Shown in pieces: positions 37,005 through 48,952 of a stretch of DNA of 64,000 nucleotides. This stretch comes from Frankiales bacterium (GTDB taxonomy: Bacteria > Actinomycetota > Actinomycetes > Mycobacteriales > Jatrophihabitantaceae), in contig JAOPUZ010000072.1 in the NCBI GenBank assembly GCA_025966315.1, forward strand, positions 1 through 64,000. The letters run 5' to 3'. Both the position numbers and the translations under genes were made by a program. The notes beneath the pieces were generated by a model. That model worked only from the letters and a program-made list of their open reading frames with translations, had not been told where the DNA came from and made no database searches. How positions within the stretch are numbered: the first letter of the stretch is position 1; each line of letters begins with the position of its first letter.

Positions 37005-38720
37005 ATGAGTGAGCATCGCAGCGAGCGCCAGCGAGTGAGGAGCGGAGCTCATGGCCGCGATGAGCGCTCGCGCGAAGCGCCGGTGACCCAAATGAGTGAC
37101 ACGACGCAGGCCAACACCGAGCACGCCAAAGGCAGCGAGGAACGTACCGGACTCAGTCGCCGCTCGGCGCTCGGCCTGATCGGAGCCGTCAGCGCCGTGG
37201 CCGCGACACCGCTGCTCGGCACTGCCACTGCCACCGCCTCAGCCGCGCCGGCAAACTCGGCCGGTGCCGCCTTCCACCCGAGCCCAGGGTCAACCGGTGT
37301 CTCGCCGGTGCAGGGGTTGCACCTGACCTTCGGCGCCGACCCGGCCCGGCAGATGACCGTGTCCTGGCTGACCGACAGCGCGGTGCGCAATCCCCGCGTG
37401 CTGTACGGCACCCTCGAACACGGCTTCGGCTCGTCAGTCACGGCGCACACGAAGACCTACGTGGACGGCGCCTCGCAGCGCACGGTCTGGGTCCACCACG
37501 CCGCGCTGCGCAACCTGCGCCCCGGTACGCATTACATGTACGCGGTGCAGCACGATGGCGCCGGCCCGGACGCCGGCTCGTTCCAGACTGCGCCCAGTGG
37601 CCGATCGGCGTTCACCTTCACCAGCTTCGGTGACCAATCCGCCCCGCAGGTGACTTGGGCCAAGGACGGCACCGTGGCGTTGGACGCCAACTCCACGCCG
37701 GCCACGAAGGACATCGTGACCGGCATCGAGCAGGTGGCGCCGCTGTTCCACCTGCTCAACGGCGATCTCTGTTACGCCAACCTGGACGTCGACCGGGTCC
37801 GCACCTGGAACAACTTCTTCACCAACAACACCCGCTCGGCCCGGTTCCGGCCCTGGATGCCGGCCGCCGGCAACCATGAGATCGAACGGGCCAACGGTGC
37901 CATCGGGCTCGATGCGTACCAGACCTATTTCGCGCTGCCATCCACCGAGACCGACGCCGAACTGGCCAACCTCTGGTACGCCTTCACCGCCGGATCGGTG
38001 CGGGTGATCGTCCTGCAGAACGACGACAACTGCTTGCAGGACGGCGGCGACGTGTACGTGCACGGGTATTCGGGTGGGCGTCAGTTGGCGTTCCTGGAGC
38101 GAGAGCTGAAGAAGGCGCGCGCGTCGCGGGACATCGACTGGATCGTGGTGGCGATGCATCAGGTGATGGTGTCGTCCTCGGACGCCAATGGCGCCGACCT
38201 CGGGCTACGCCAGCTCTATGGGCCCCTGTTCGACAAGTATTCGGTGGACCTGGTGGTCTGCGGGCACGAGCACAACTACGAGCGTTCGCTCGCGGTGCGC
38301 GGTGTGGTTGCGGCCAGCGAGACGCTCACCCCGAACCCGGTGTCGCAACGGACCGATGTCATCGACACCTCCAAGGGCACCGTGCACATGATCCTCGGCG
38401 GTGGCGGGGTGTCCGGGACGACGAACCAGGCCTTCTTCAAGGACGGCACCGGCAAGGTCATCACGGCAGTGTCGGCGACTGCCAGCCCGGCCACCGGCAA
38501 GCGCGTCTCGACCTACGTCAAGGAAGAGGCCGTCTGGAGCGGCGTGCGCGACGTCGAGCATCCCTACGGATTCGCGGCGTTCACCGTCGATCCGGGGCGT
38601 CATGCCGGCGACCTGACCCGGCTGTACGTCACGTACTACAACGTAAACAAGCCGCATGGTGAGCTGTCGGTGTTCGAGAAGTTCACGCTTGAGCGCCGGC
38701 GTTCCGACGCGCATCGCTGA
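37005..38720 (+). CDS. Tat-exported purple-acid-phosphatase-like metallophosphoesterase
   Basis: Tat motif LSRRSALGLIG; FTSFGDQSAP, LLNGDLCYAN, AAGNHE, VVCGHEHNYERS metallophosphatase motifs. Confidence 0.88.
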   Translation: MSEHRSERQRVRSGAHGRDERSREAPVTQMSDTTQANTEHAKGSEERTGLSRRSALGLIGAVSAVAATPLLGTATATASAAPANSAGAAFHPSPGSTGVSPVQGLHLTFGADPARQMTVSWLTDSAVRNPRVLYGTLEHGFGSSVTAHTKTYVDGASQRTVWVHHAALRNLRPGTHYMYAVQHDGAGPDAGSFQTAPSGRSAFTFTSFGDQSAPQVTWAKDGTVALDANSTPATKDIVTGIEQVAPLFHLLNGDLCYANLDVDRVRTWNNFFTNNTRSARFRPWMPAAGNHEIERANGAIGLDAYQTYFALPSTETDAELANLWYAFTAGSVRVIVLQNDDNCLQDGGDVYVHGYSGGRQLAFLERELKKARASRDIDWIVVAMHQVMVSSSDANGADLGLRQLYGPLFDKYSVDLVVCGHEHNYERSLAVRGVVAASETLTPNPVSQRTDVIDTSKGTVHMILGGGGVSGTTNQAFFKDGTGKVITAVSATASPATGKRVSTYVKEEAVWSGVRDVEHPYGFAAFTVDPGRHAGDLTRLYVTYYNVNKPHGELSVFEKFTLERRRSDAHR

Positions 38721-38724
38721 ACGT

Positions 38725-38943
38725 TCAGTCGCCGCTCCTGGTTGCGCCACGACGGCTGGCGGTCCAGGACGTGTCGGCAATCGCGTGCTGCGCGGTGCGG
38801 GCATCACGTTTGCCGTCGAGGACGGCGCGGCGTAGCTGGCCGGTGGATCGCACTGCCCGTCCGGCCCGCTTTGCCTTTAGGTCGGTGTACAAGAGTGCGG
38901 CAAAGCCCAGGACGACAAGCCCGGCAACGATCCCCATCAACAT
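38725..38943 (-). CDS. small membrane-anchored hypothetical protein (72 aa)
   Basis: MLMGIVAGLVVLGFAALLYTDLKAKRAGRAVRSTGQLRRA...; longer 5' ORF extension is low-complexity. Confidence 0.6.
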   Translation of the reverse strand: MLMGIVAGLVVLGFAALLYTDLKAKRAGRAVRSTGQLRRAVLDGKRDARTAQHAIADTSWTASRRGATRSGD

Positions 38944-39047
38944 GTGAGAAGGGTCGCACCGAATACTGCTTCGCGCCAACATCGCGCCGGGGTGTTGCTC
39001 AACCTGGTCACAGCTTGCCCTTGGATCTCGGTCGGTACCGTGACGGT

Positions 39048-39422
39048 ATGGAAGAAAACCGGGCCCGGCGAGTGGTAGATCTGTTACGCGATAGGGGCAT
39101 ACCCGCTCAGATAGCGCACGCCGGCGTCTATCAGTTCGGCGTTCGGGTGGATCTGGGCGACGGCCGCGAGGCGGTCTGGGACGCCGACGGGACGGCCGGG
39201 CTCGAGGCCAACGTGATGCGCGACGGGGTGCTTGTCGGCTTTGTGCCGGTGATCGAGGGATCGGACGATTTCGACGAGCAGCAGACCATTGATGCCATTG
39301 CCCGCACCGACTACAACAAGCCGATCGCGCGCCAGCTAGCAACCGTGCCCGCCCCGGCTGCACCCTTGCCCCGGCAGGGCGGCGTTTTCCGCCGGTTTCT
39401 GGACGGGTTCCGCTACAGCTGA
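39048..39422 (+). CDS. hypothetical protein
   Basis: 124-aa ORF MEENRARRVVDLLRDRGIPAQIAHAGVYQFGVRVDLGDGREAVWDADG. Confidence 0.7.
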   Translation: MEENRARRVVDLLRDRGIPAQIAHAGVYQFGVRVDLGDGREAVWDADGTAGLEANVMRDGVLVGFVPVIEGSDDFDEQQTIDAIARTDYNKPIARQLATVPAPAAPLPRQGGVFRRFLDGFRYS

Positions 39423-39428
39423 GCGACG

Positions 39429-39468
39429 GTCCTACGGCCGCGGCGTCATGACGCCGCGACAGTAGGAC
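39429..39468. terminator. compound palindrome at convergent gene ends
   Basis: GTCCTAC ... CGCGGCGTCATGACGCCGCG ... GTAGGAC. Confidence 0.6.
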
Positions 39469-39913
39469 ATTCCCGGTTGAGGGCCGCGGCATTGATCCGG
39501 TGCAGGACACTGCGCAGCTCTTCGAGATCGGCCAGCGGCACACCCAGTTCGGCCACCACCCGTGCCGGAATCTGCTCGGCTCGCCTACGAAGTCGCTTGC
39601 CCGCGGTGGTGAGTTCGATGTCGAGATGCCGCTCGTCGGACGTGCTGCGGGTCCGCTTGATCAGGCCGGTCGTTTCCAGGCGCTTGAGCAAGGGCGACAC
39701 GGTGGCCGGGTCGAGTTGCAGCAGTTCGCCCAGCCGTTTCACCGACAGCGCGCTGCTGGGCGGCTGCCACAGCGCCAGCATCACCAGATATTGCGGGTGG
39801 GTTAGGCCGAGTGGTTCGAGCAACGGGCGATAAACCGCGAGAACGCTACGGTTCGTCACGGCCAGGGCGAAGCAGACCTGGCGCTCCAGGGTGAGTACGT
39901 CCGGTGCGGGCAT
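39446..39913 (-). CDS. MarR family transcriptional regulator
   Basis: LGLTHPQYLVMLALWQPPSSALSVKRLGELLQLDPATVSPLLKRLETTGLIKR. Confidence 0.9.
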   Translation of the reverse strand: MPAPDVLTLERQVCFALAVTNRSVLAVYRPLLEPLGLTHPQYLVMLALWQPPSSALSVKRLGELLQLDPATVSPLLKRLETTGLIKRTRSTSDERHLDIELTTAGKRLRRRAEQIPARVVAELGVPLADLEELRSVLHRINAAALNRECPTVAAS

Positions 39914-39955
39914 CGAAGCTTTCCTCTACGTCATGTAGTTAGTACACTAATCATT

Positions 39956-40399
39956 ATGGCACTAGTTAGTTCGCGTATCAGTCCGCGCCCCGGTCCACTG
40001 CGCTGGCTGCGTTATGCCTTCGGCGGGCGATTGCCCGAGCGTTACCGCGAGTGGATATTGCACGACACGACCTGCTCGACCTGGGTCCTCCGACATGTGA
40101 GCCGCACCGTATTGCAGCTCGTGCCAGTGATCGCGGCGGTGTTGTTCCTGGTGCCGGGGCCATTCTGGATCCGCGGCATGAGCGCGTTCGGCGGCGTGAT
40201 TATGGCGTTGATCTTCTCCCTCGGCTACATGGTCGAGACGACCGAACACCGCCTGGTCAAGGCAGATTACCCAGTGGGGACGGGTGAACGAGTGCGCGAC
40301 CAGCACTCGTCCCAAGGTCGCGCGGCAGCCACGGCGGCGCGCCAGGCGAAGATGTTCGCCCGGGCCGATCGCCGCGACGCCCGCGCTCGGGTGCGTTGA
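39956..40399 (+). CDS. DUF5313-like membrane protein
   Basis: WLRYAFGGRLPERYREWILHDTTCSTWVLRHVSRTVLQLVPVIAAVL. Confidence 0.75.
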   Translation: MALVSSRISPRPGPLRWLRYAFGGRLPERYREWILHDTTCSTWVLRHVSRTVLQLVPVIAAVLFLVPGPFWIRGMSAFGGVIMALIFSLGYMVETTEHRLVKADYPVGTGERVRDQHSSQGRAAATAARQAKMFARADRRDARARVR

Positions 40400-40415
40400 C
40401 CCCTCGTCCGCCCTC

Positions 40416-40463
40416 GATTGTCCTATCCACACGGGGTCATAACCGCGTGTGGATAGGACAATC
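40416..40463. terminator. 18-bp perfect inverted repeat between convergent genes
   Basis: GATTGTCCTATCCACACG / CGTGTGGATAGGACAATC, 12-nt spacer. Confidence 0.65.
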
Positions 40464-40482
40464 CGGGGGAATTGGGCGCGGG

Positions 40483-42498
40483 TCAGGTTGTCAGCTCCGT
40501 CGGTAGCGGTTTGGTGTGCACCAGCACGAGTCGCGATACCGCCCGGGTCCAGCAGACATAGAGGCGGCGCAGCCCGGCAAGCGGCGAGGCCTCGGCGGCG
40601 ACGATCTCGGCCGGTTCCACCAGCACCACCGAGTCGTACTCGAGTCCCTTGGCCGCGGCGGCCGGCACGACCGTGACTCGCGCCGGCTCCTCGTCCAGCA
40701 ACGAACCGACCGGCACGCCCGCCGCGCGCAAGTCCTCGGCAATGACTGCCGCGGTGGCATCCGCCACGATCACGGCCACCGATCCGTCCACAGCCAGGCA
40801 CCGGCGCACCGCGGCCACGACGGAATCCGCCGACGTGAGCGAATCCGGTGCGCTGCGCACCGACGAGGCCGGCGGCACGTCCGGCGCGATGTGCGGCAAC
40901 AACCGGTTCGCGACCACCAACACCGCCTCCGGAACCCGGTAGCCCACGGTCAGGGGACGGATCGAAGCGCCCGGATGGCCCAGGTGCGCCAGCGTTTCCG
41001 GCCACGAACCAGGCGCCCACGCGGTGGTGGCCTGAGCGAGATCGCCCAGCACGGTGACCGAACCCAATGGGCACCGGCGGGCCACCGCGCGGCATTGCAT
41101 GGCCGACAAATCCTGCGCCTCGTCCACGACCACGTGCACGTACTGGTCCGGGCCGGCGATCAACCCGCTCAGCTCGTCCAACAGGACCCGGTCGGCGTCG
41201 GAGAACTTCGCCCGCCGGGCGTTTCTGGGTGGATCAGTCCAGGCCAGCAGCGCTTGCTCGTCCGCAGCCAGCAAAGAATTGGCCGCGCGCGCCAGTAATG
41301 CCGGGTCGGCGTACAGCCGAACGAGCAGCGTCCGGGGCTCGATGGCCGGCCAGACGGCGTCCACGAATTCCCGCACCGCCGCCGACCGGGCCACCGCTCG
41401 AGTTTCGGTGTCCGAGGGCGCCCCACCCGCATCCTCGCGTTGCCGGCGGACGTCCTGGGCCAGCAGCACCCGCAGCCGCTCGCGGGCCGAATCCCAACGC
41501 AGCTCCCCGCCGACCAACGACCGGCGCGCGTCATCGACGTAACGCCGGCAACGTTCGACCGGGATGCGATATCGCTTCGTCCCCACCATCGGCACCACGT
41601 CACTGTCGGGCTTGCGGACATGGCCCAGCACTGCCCGCCGCAGCACCTCGGCCATCCGGGCATCGCCCTTCAGGACCGCCACCGCAACCGGCTCGTCCCG
41701 GGTCCCGGCCGCGAGCCCGGGAACGGCCACCAGCTCGTCCACGGTGGCCTGCTGGATCCCGTTCTCACCCAAGGCCGGCAGCACCTGGGCGATGTAACGC
41801 AGGAACGCCGTGTTCGGCCCGACGACCAGCACACCGGTTCGCCGCAGCCGCTCGGGGAAGCTGTAGAGCAGGTAGGCGGCGCGGTGCAGCCCCACCGCCG
41901 TCTTGCCCGTTCCCGGGGCGCCCTGGATACACAGCGAGGTGTCCAGGTCGGCCCGCACCAGTTCGTCCTGATCGGGCTGGATGGTGGCCACGATATCCCG
42001 CATCGGGCCCACCCGCGGCCGCTCGATCTCCTCCCGAAGCAGGCCGGATTTCAGGCCCAGAGCCTCGCCGGCATCGAGATGTTCGTCCTCGTAGGAGGTC
42101 AACTCGCCGCCGGCGAAACCGAACCGGCGACGCAACCGGACGCCCTGCCGATCGGCCGGCGTGGCGCGATAGAACGGCCGGGCGATCGGCGCCCGCCAGT
42201 CGATGACCACCGGATCGCCGCGCGCATCGCGCACATGCCGTCGTCCGATGTGGAAAACCTCGCCAGCCGGCGCCGCCGGTTCGGGTTCGCGATCGGTCCG
42301 ACCGAAGAACGGCGGTGCGTCCCGATCGGCGGACAGGTGCGCGATGCGCTCGGCCCGCAGCCGCCCCAGACCCTCGCTCGCGAGGGCGTCGACGCCGTAG
42401 TCGGCGATGTGCTCGGCCCCGACCAGCATCGCGGCAAGCCATCCCCGGGCCTCGCTCAGCTGGATTCGTTCCGCTGCCAGTACCGGATCGTCTGCCAC
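40483..42498 (-). CDS. HelD-like UvrD/Rep superfamily ATPase
   Basis: IQGAPGTGKTAVGLHRAAYLLYSFPERLRRTGVLVVGPNTAFLRYIAQVLPALGE; VVDEAQDLSAMQCRAVARRC. Confidence 0.88.
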   Translation of the reverse strand: MADDPVLAAERIQLSEARGWLAAMLVGAEHIADYGVDALASEGLGRLRAERIAHLSADRDAPPFFGRTDREPEPAAPAGEVFHIGRRHVRDARGDPVVIDWRAPIARPFYRATPADRQGVRLRRRFGFAGGELTSYEDEHLDAGEALGLKSGLLREEIERPRVGPMRDIVATIQPDQDELVRADLDTSLCIQGAPGTGKTAVGLHRAAYLLYSFPERLRRTGVLVVGPNTAFLRYIAQVLPALGENGIQQATVDELVAVPGLAAGTRDEPVAVAVLKGDARMAEVLRRAVLGHVRKPDSDVVPMVGTKRYRIPVERCRRYVDDARRSLVGGELRWDSARERLRVLLAQDVRRQREDAGGAPSDTETRAVARSAAVREFVDAVWPAIEPRTLLVRLYADPALLARAANSLLAADEQALLAWTDPPRNARRAKFSDADRVLLDELSGLIAGPDQYVHVVVDEAQDLSAMQCRAVARRCPLGSVTVLGDLAQATTAWAPGSWPETLAHLGHPGASIRPLTVGYRVPEAVLVVANRLLPHIAPDVPPASSVRSAPDSLTSADSVVAAVRRCLAVDGSVAVIVADATAAVIAEDLRAAGVPVGSLLDEEPARVTVVPAAAAKGLEYDSVVLVEPAEIVAAEASPLAGLRRLYVCWTRAVSRLVLVHTKPLPTELTT

Positions 42499-42603
42499 GA
42501 TTGTCCAACGCTAGTCGGCGGAGCAAGTGCGATTCCAGCAACCGCACGGGTCCGCTGCTCCGTTCAGCCCCTCGTTTGCCTAATCGGCTGCCATGATCAC
42601 TGG

Positions 42604-45279
42604 ATGGCAAGCGCATCTGCCCGACATTCGGCCGAACAGCCCTCCGCGCCGCAGACGGCCGAGCACCTCCGCCTGGCGGCCTCGCCTGACGACAATTCGG
42701 ACTGGCGACGCTGGGGACCGTATCTGGCCGGACGCCAGTGGGGGACGGTGCGGGAGGACTATTCGGCCGACGGCGATGCCTGGGCGTACTTCCCGTTCGA
42801 GCAGGCGCATGCCCGCGCCTACCGCTGGGGCGAGGACGGCCTGGCGGGCTTGTCGGACCGGTACGGCTTCTTGAACCTGTCGGTGGCGCTGTGGAACGGC
42901 GCGGACGACCGGCTGAAGGAACGGCTGTTCGGGCTGACCAACCCACAAGGCAACCACGGCGAGGACGTAAAGGAATACTGGTGGGCGTTGTCGGCCACCC
43001 CGACGCATTCCTACGCCCAGTGGCTTTACCGTTATCCGCATAGGGCATTCCCGTACGCCGATCTGGTTGCCGAGAACGGGCGCCGCGGCCGGGACGCCGA
43101 TGAGTACGAGCTGGCCGACACCGGCGTGCTGGACGATGACCGGTTCTTCGACGTGGTCGTCACCCACGCCAAAGCCGGTCCGGACGACATCTGCGTCGAG
43201 ATCACCGCCACGAACTGCGGCCCGGATCCGGCGCCGTTGGATTTGCTGCCGCAGTTGTGGTTCCGCAATACCTGGGCGTGGGAGGACGATGACCGCCGCC
43301 CGTCGTTGCGATCGGCACCGGTCCCGGGAGCGGTGCGGGTCGAGGCCGACCACGGGTTCCTGGGCCGCTACGTGCTGGACGCCGAGGGCCCGGCCCGACT
43401 GCTGTTCTGCGACAACGAGACCGATGCGGTCCGGTTGTTCGGCGCGGCGGCCAACCCGACGCCCTATCCCAAGGATGGCATCAACCGCCTGGTCGTGTCG
43501 GGGGAAACCGCGGCGGTCAACCCGGCCGGCACCGGCACGAAGGCTGCCGTCTGGTACCACTTCGACGCCATCCCGGCCGGCAGCGCGGTCACCGTCCGGC
43601 TGCGGTTGCGGTTGCGGACGGGCGGGGACGGTCCGTCCTTCGGGCCTGGCTTCGACGCGGTGCTCGCGGCCCGCCAGGCCGAAGCCGACGAGTTCTACGA
43701 CGAGGTGGTGCCGGCGACCGCCGACGAGAACGACACCCTGGTCGCGCGCCGGGCCTTCGCCGGGCTGTTGTGGACGAAGCAGCTCTACCGGTTCTCGGTC
43801 AAGACCTGGCTGGCCGGGGATCCATCCCAGCCCGTGGCACCGCCTGAACGCCGGGCCCGCACGGCCCGGGACGTCCGCTGGCAACATGTCGCGCTGGCCG
43901 ACGTGATGTCCATGCCGGACGAGTGGGAGTACCCGTGGTTTGCCGCCTGGGATCTGGCTTTTCACTGTGTGACGCTGGCGCACATCGATCCGACTTTCGC
44001 CAAGGACCAGCTGGTGCTGCTGTGCCGTGAATGGTCGATGCACCCGAACGGTCAGCTGCCGGCGTACGAGTGGGCATTCGCCGACGTCAACCCACCGGTA
44101 CACGCCTGGGCCGCATGGCAGGTGTACCAGATCGACGGTTCGCGGGACCGGGAGTTCCTGGTCCGGATCTTCACCAAGCTGCTGCTGAACTTCTCGTGGT
44201 GGGTCAACCGGGAGGACGCCGACGGCTCGAATCTCTTCGAGGGCGGCTTCCTCGGCATGGACAATATCGGGCTGTTCGACCGAACCGCGCAGATCCCGGC
44301 TGGCCATCGCCTGGAACAGTCCGATGCCACCAGTTGGGTCGCGTTCTTCTGCGTCACGATGTTGCAGATCGCGCTCGAGTTGGCTCGCCTGGACGCCGGC
44401 TTCGATGACGTCGCGACCAAGTTCGTCGAGCATTTCCTGTCCATCGGCCAGGCGCTGAACAACTTCGGCAGCCAGAACGTCAGCCTCTGGGACGACGAGG
44501 ACGGCTTCTGTTACGACGTGTTGGTGGCGACGGACGAGACCTCGCAGCGGCTAACCGTACGCTCGATGGTCGGCTTGTTGCCGCTGCTCGCCGTGGGCCT
44601 GGCACCGTCCTGGGTGTGGACCGAGCTACCGGATTTCGCGGCCCGGATCACCTGGTTGCAGCGCCGCCAGCCGGAGCTGTTCCGCGGTCTGATCACGGCC
44701 CATTCGGATTCCGGACCGGCGCTGACGCTGTCGCTACTGGACAGCGACCGGTACGCGCGATTGCTCAGCCGGTTGCTGGACGAGGGCGAGTTCCTGTCCC
44801 TGTACGGGGTGCGATCGCTGTCCGCGGTCTACCGGACGCCGTTCACCATGCAGATCGGCGATGAGTCGATGTCCATCGCATACACGCCCGGGGAGTCTGA
44901 CTCCGGCTTGTTCGGCGGAAATTCCAACTGGCGGGGGCCGGTCTGGTTCCCGCCCAACGTGCTGCTGGCCGACGCGATCCGGCTGTTCGGCACCGGCCGC
45001 GGCGAATCCTTGCGCGTCGAGGTGCCGACCGGATCCGGCCGGTCATGCACGCTGGTGGAAGCGGCCGATGAGCTGGACGATCGGTTGGTCGCCCTGTTCC
45101 GTCCGGGACCGGACGGGCACCGTCCCGGCGACCAGCGCGATCAGCGCACCGGTCCCCGGTGGCAGCATCCGAGCTTCAGTGAGTACTTCCATGGCGACAC
45201 CGGCCGTGGCCTGGGCGCCTCCCATCAGACCGGGTGGACGGCACTGGTGGCGCACCTCATCTGTCGCCGACGTCCGTAG
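42604..45279 (+). CDS. GH63/MGH1-like glucosidase family protein
   Basis: RWGPYLAGRQWGTVREDYSADGDAWAYFPFEQAHARAYRWGEDGLAG...WDLAFHCVTLAHIDPTFAKDQL. Confidence 0.85.
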   Translation: MASASARHSAEQPSAPQTAEHLRLAASPDDNSDWRRWGPYLAGRQWGTVREDYSADGDAWAYFPFEQAHARAYRWGEDGLAGLSDRYGFLNLSVALWNGADDRLKERLFGLTNPQGNHGEDVKEYWWALSATPTHSYAQWLYRYPHRAFPYADLVAENGRRGRDADEYELADTGVLDDDRFFDVVVTHAKAGPDDICVEITATNCGPDPAPLDLLPQLWFRNTWAWEDDDRRPSLRSAPVPGAVRVEADHGFLGRYVLDAEGPARLLFCDNETDAVRLFGAAANPTPYPKDGINRLVVSGETAAVNPAGTGTKAAVWYHFDAIPAGSAVTVRLRLRLRTGGDGPSFGPGFDAVLAARQAEADEFYDEVVPATADENDTLVARRAFAGLLWTKQLYRFSVKTWLAGDPSQPVAPPERRARTARDVRWQHVALADVMSMPDEWEYPWFAAWDLAFHCVTLAHIDPTFAKDQLVLLCREWSMHPNGQLPAYEWAFADVNPPVHAWAAWQVYQIDGSRDREFLVRIFTKLLLNFSWWVNREDADGSNLFEGGFLGMDNIGLFDRTAQIPAGHRLEQSDATSWVAFFCVTMLQIALELARLDAGFDDVATKFVEHFLSIGQALNNFGSQNVSLWDDEDGFCYDVLVATDETSQRLTVRSMVGLLPLLAVGLAPSWVWTELPDFAARITWLQRRQPELFRGLITAHSDSGPALTLSLLDSDRYARLLSRLLDEGEFLSLYGVRSLSAVYRTPFTMQIGDESMSIAYTPGESDSGLFGGNSNWRGPVWFPPNVLLADAIRLFGTGRGESLRVEVPTGSGRSCTLVEAADELDDRLVALFRPGPDGHRPGDQRDQRTGPRWQHPSFSEYFHGDTGRGLGASHQTGWTALVAHLICRRRP

Positions 45280-45294
45280 TTGTCCGTACAAAGT

Positions 45295-45330
45295 CCTGCG
45301 CTCCGGCCCGCATCGGGGCCGGAGCGCAGG
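45295..45330. terminator. 15-bp perfect hairpin between convergent genes
   Basis: CCTGCGCTCCGGCCC-gcatcg-GGGCCGGAGCGCAGG. Confidence 0.75.
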
Positions 45331-45352
45331 TCAATCAGGACTGAGCGGTGAT

Positions 45353-47206
<1,854 letters not shown>

Positions 47207-47569
47207 CAGCGTCAAAACTCCTTGCCGTCGACGTTGACAGGCGTGCCCGAAGCGAGAAGCTATTTTATCGCCAGGCGTCCTTGATGAAGGGGATTCCAGG
47301 ACAGTAACCGGCGAACGAGTCCACCTGAACCGATGATCTTTGCGGCGATGGTCACAGCGACCGGCAGAAAGTGACCATAACTCGCAAAAGCACGGACGTT
47401 TGCGGCGGAAAAGCAACGAATGTCGGTTACGTCGCGCGGGGCGAAACACAGGCCCTTTCGCGGCCAGAGAGACGCAGCTCACCGGCCCCCGTGGTGACTA
47501 TTCCGGGCGACGTTTCCGCTGTATACATCGGAGCTCTCACGGTCGACACGCCGCGCGCAGCGCGGTCGA

Positions 47570-48952
47570 TTACTTAGCTTGGCTCACCGTCGACATGTTG
47601 AAGTCGCTGACCCGCACCGGGGGCATCGCCGTTCTTGTGAAGTAGTCGCCCCACTCGCGCGGCAGGGTCGGCACGCTGGCACCGACCTCGGTGATCCGGC
47701 TGAGCATGTCGACGGGGGACTCGTTGAATCGGTAGTTGTTCACCGCTCCCACCACCTTGCCGTCTTCGATCAGGTAGACGCCATCGCGCGTCAGGCCGGT
47801 GAGCAGCAGCGTCTGCGGGTCGACCTCGCGGATGTACCAGAGGCACGTCAGCAGCAGCCCACGCTTGGTCGAGGCGATCAGGTCGTCCAAGGTGGCCGTG
47901 CCGCCGCCATCGAGCGTCAGGTTGTCGATAGGGGGCCGCGGCTCGCCGTCGTGTTGTGCCGACCAGCTGCGGTTACTCATCAGGTTGCTGAGCACCCCGT
48001 CGGTGATCCAGTCGGTGGCGGCGAGGGGCAGGCCGTTGTCGAAAAGAGATTCCTCGCTACCGGAGGACCGGGTGGCGACGAAGGGCGCGCACTGCAGCCC
48101 GGCTGCGGCCGGATCCGAGCGCAGGGTGAGGGGCAGCGGGGACAGCCGCTCACCGACCCGGATTCGGCCGTTGCTGGCGGCATAGACATTGCGGCCCTCG
48201 GCGGCATCACGGGCGGAGGCGGTCCAATAGGCGTTGACCATCAGGTCGGCCACCGCGGTAGGAGGCAGGATCGTCTCGTACCGTCCTGCTGGCAGGTCGA
48301 TCTTGCGCTTTGCCCACTCGAGTCGTTGGGACAGGCCCGCGACCAGGGCGATGATGTCCACGTCGGAGAAGTCCCGGGTCGGCACCCCCGCCCACGCTGA
48401 TCGAGTCAGGTCCCGCGATTTTCCGTTCAGTTCCAGACGACCGGTCGGCTGGTCCCAGCGGCGTCTCAGCCCGGTGGAGCTAGCCAGGTAGGTGGTCGTC
48501 AGTACATGCTCGGCGAAGCCGTACAGCAGCAGGTCGACGGCGCGAGCCTCACCGAGGGCCTGGCCCAGCGACTGGGCGAAGGCGTGGAAGACCTCGATGC
48601 CGGTGACCGACGGCGGGCCGTCCCAGCCGTCCTCGTTCGGGTAGGGCGCGATCAGTGGTGCCGAATCCTCAGCCGGACCGGCGCTGCGGGCCGCGGCGGC
48701 ACTGTCGGCGACGAGTTGGTCGATCTCGGCGGCCGTGGTGATCGACCGGGACTCGACCCCGGGCGAGGAGCCGTCCGGACCGTCGATGATCGAGATGACC
48801 GTGAAGCTGCGGGAGGTCATCTGTCCGTTGGTGGTCAGGTCGTTGTTCGCCCAGCGCAGGTTGGCTTCGGTGCGCTCCTCGACCAGCACGATGCAACCGT
48901 CGGTGTCCGAGATGGAAAGCGCGTATTCGATGAGTTCCTGGATGTCGGTCAT
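47570..48952 (-). CDS. TldE/PmbA family metalloprotease-like protein
   Basis: VEERTEANLRWANNDLTTNGQMTSRSF; LLTCLWYIREVDPQTLLLTGLTRDGVYLIEDGKVVGAVNNYRFNESP. Confidence 0.9.
   Translation of the reverse strand: MTDIQELIEYALSISDTDGCIVLVEERTEANLRWANNDLTTNGQMTSRSFTVISIIDGPDGSSPGVESRSITTAAEIDQLVADSAAAARSAGPAEDSAPLIAPYPNEDGWDGPPSVTGIEVFHAFAQSLGQALGEARAVDLLLYGFAEHVLTTTYLASSTGLRRRWDQPTGRLELNGKSRDLTRSAWAGVPTRDFSDVDIIALVAGLSQRLEWAKRKIDLPAGRYETILPPTAVADLMVNAYWTASARDAAEGRNVYAASNGRIRVGERLSPLPLTLRSDPAAAGLQCAPFVATRSSGSEESLFDNGLPLAATDWITDGVLSNLMSNRSWSAQHDGEPRPPIDNLTLDGGGTATLDDLIASTKRGLLLTCLWYIREVDPQTLLLTGLTRDGVYLIEDGKVVGAVNNYRFNESPVDMLSRITEVGASVPTLPREWGDYFTRTAMPPVRVSDFNMSTVSQAK

Noticed and set aside
41440-42603. 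N-terminal ~388 aa of the 1279-aa ORF 41440..45279
   Set aside because: Antisense shadow of the HelD-like gene; the real glucosidase-type protein begins at ATG 42604.
42580-44433. 617-aa minus-strand ORF
   Set aside because: Antisense to the GH63-like gene; composition typical of high-GC shadow ORFs, no recognisable domain.
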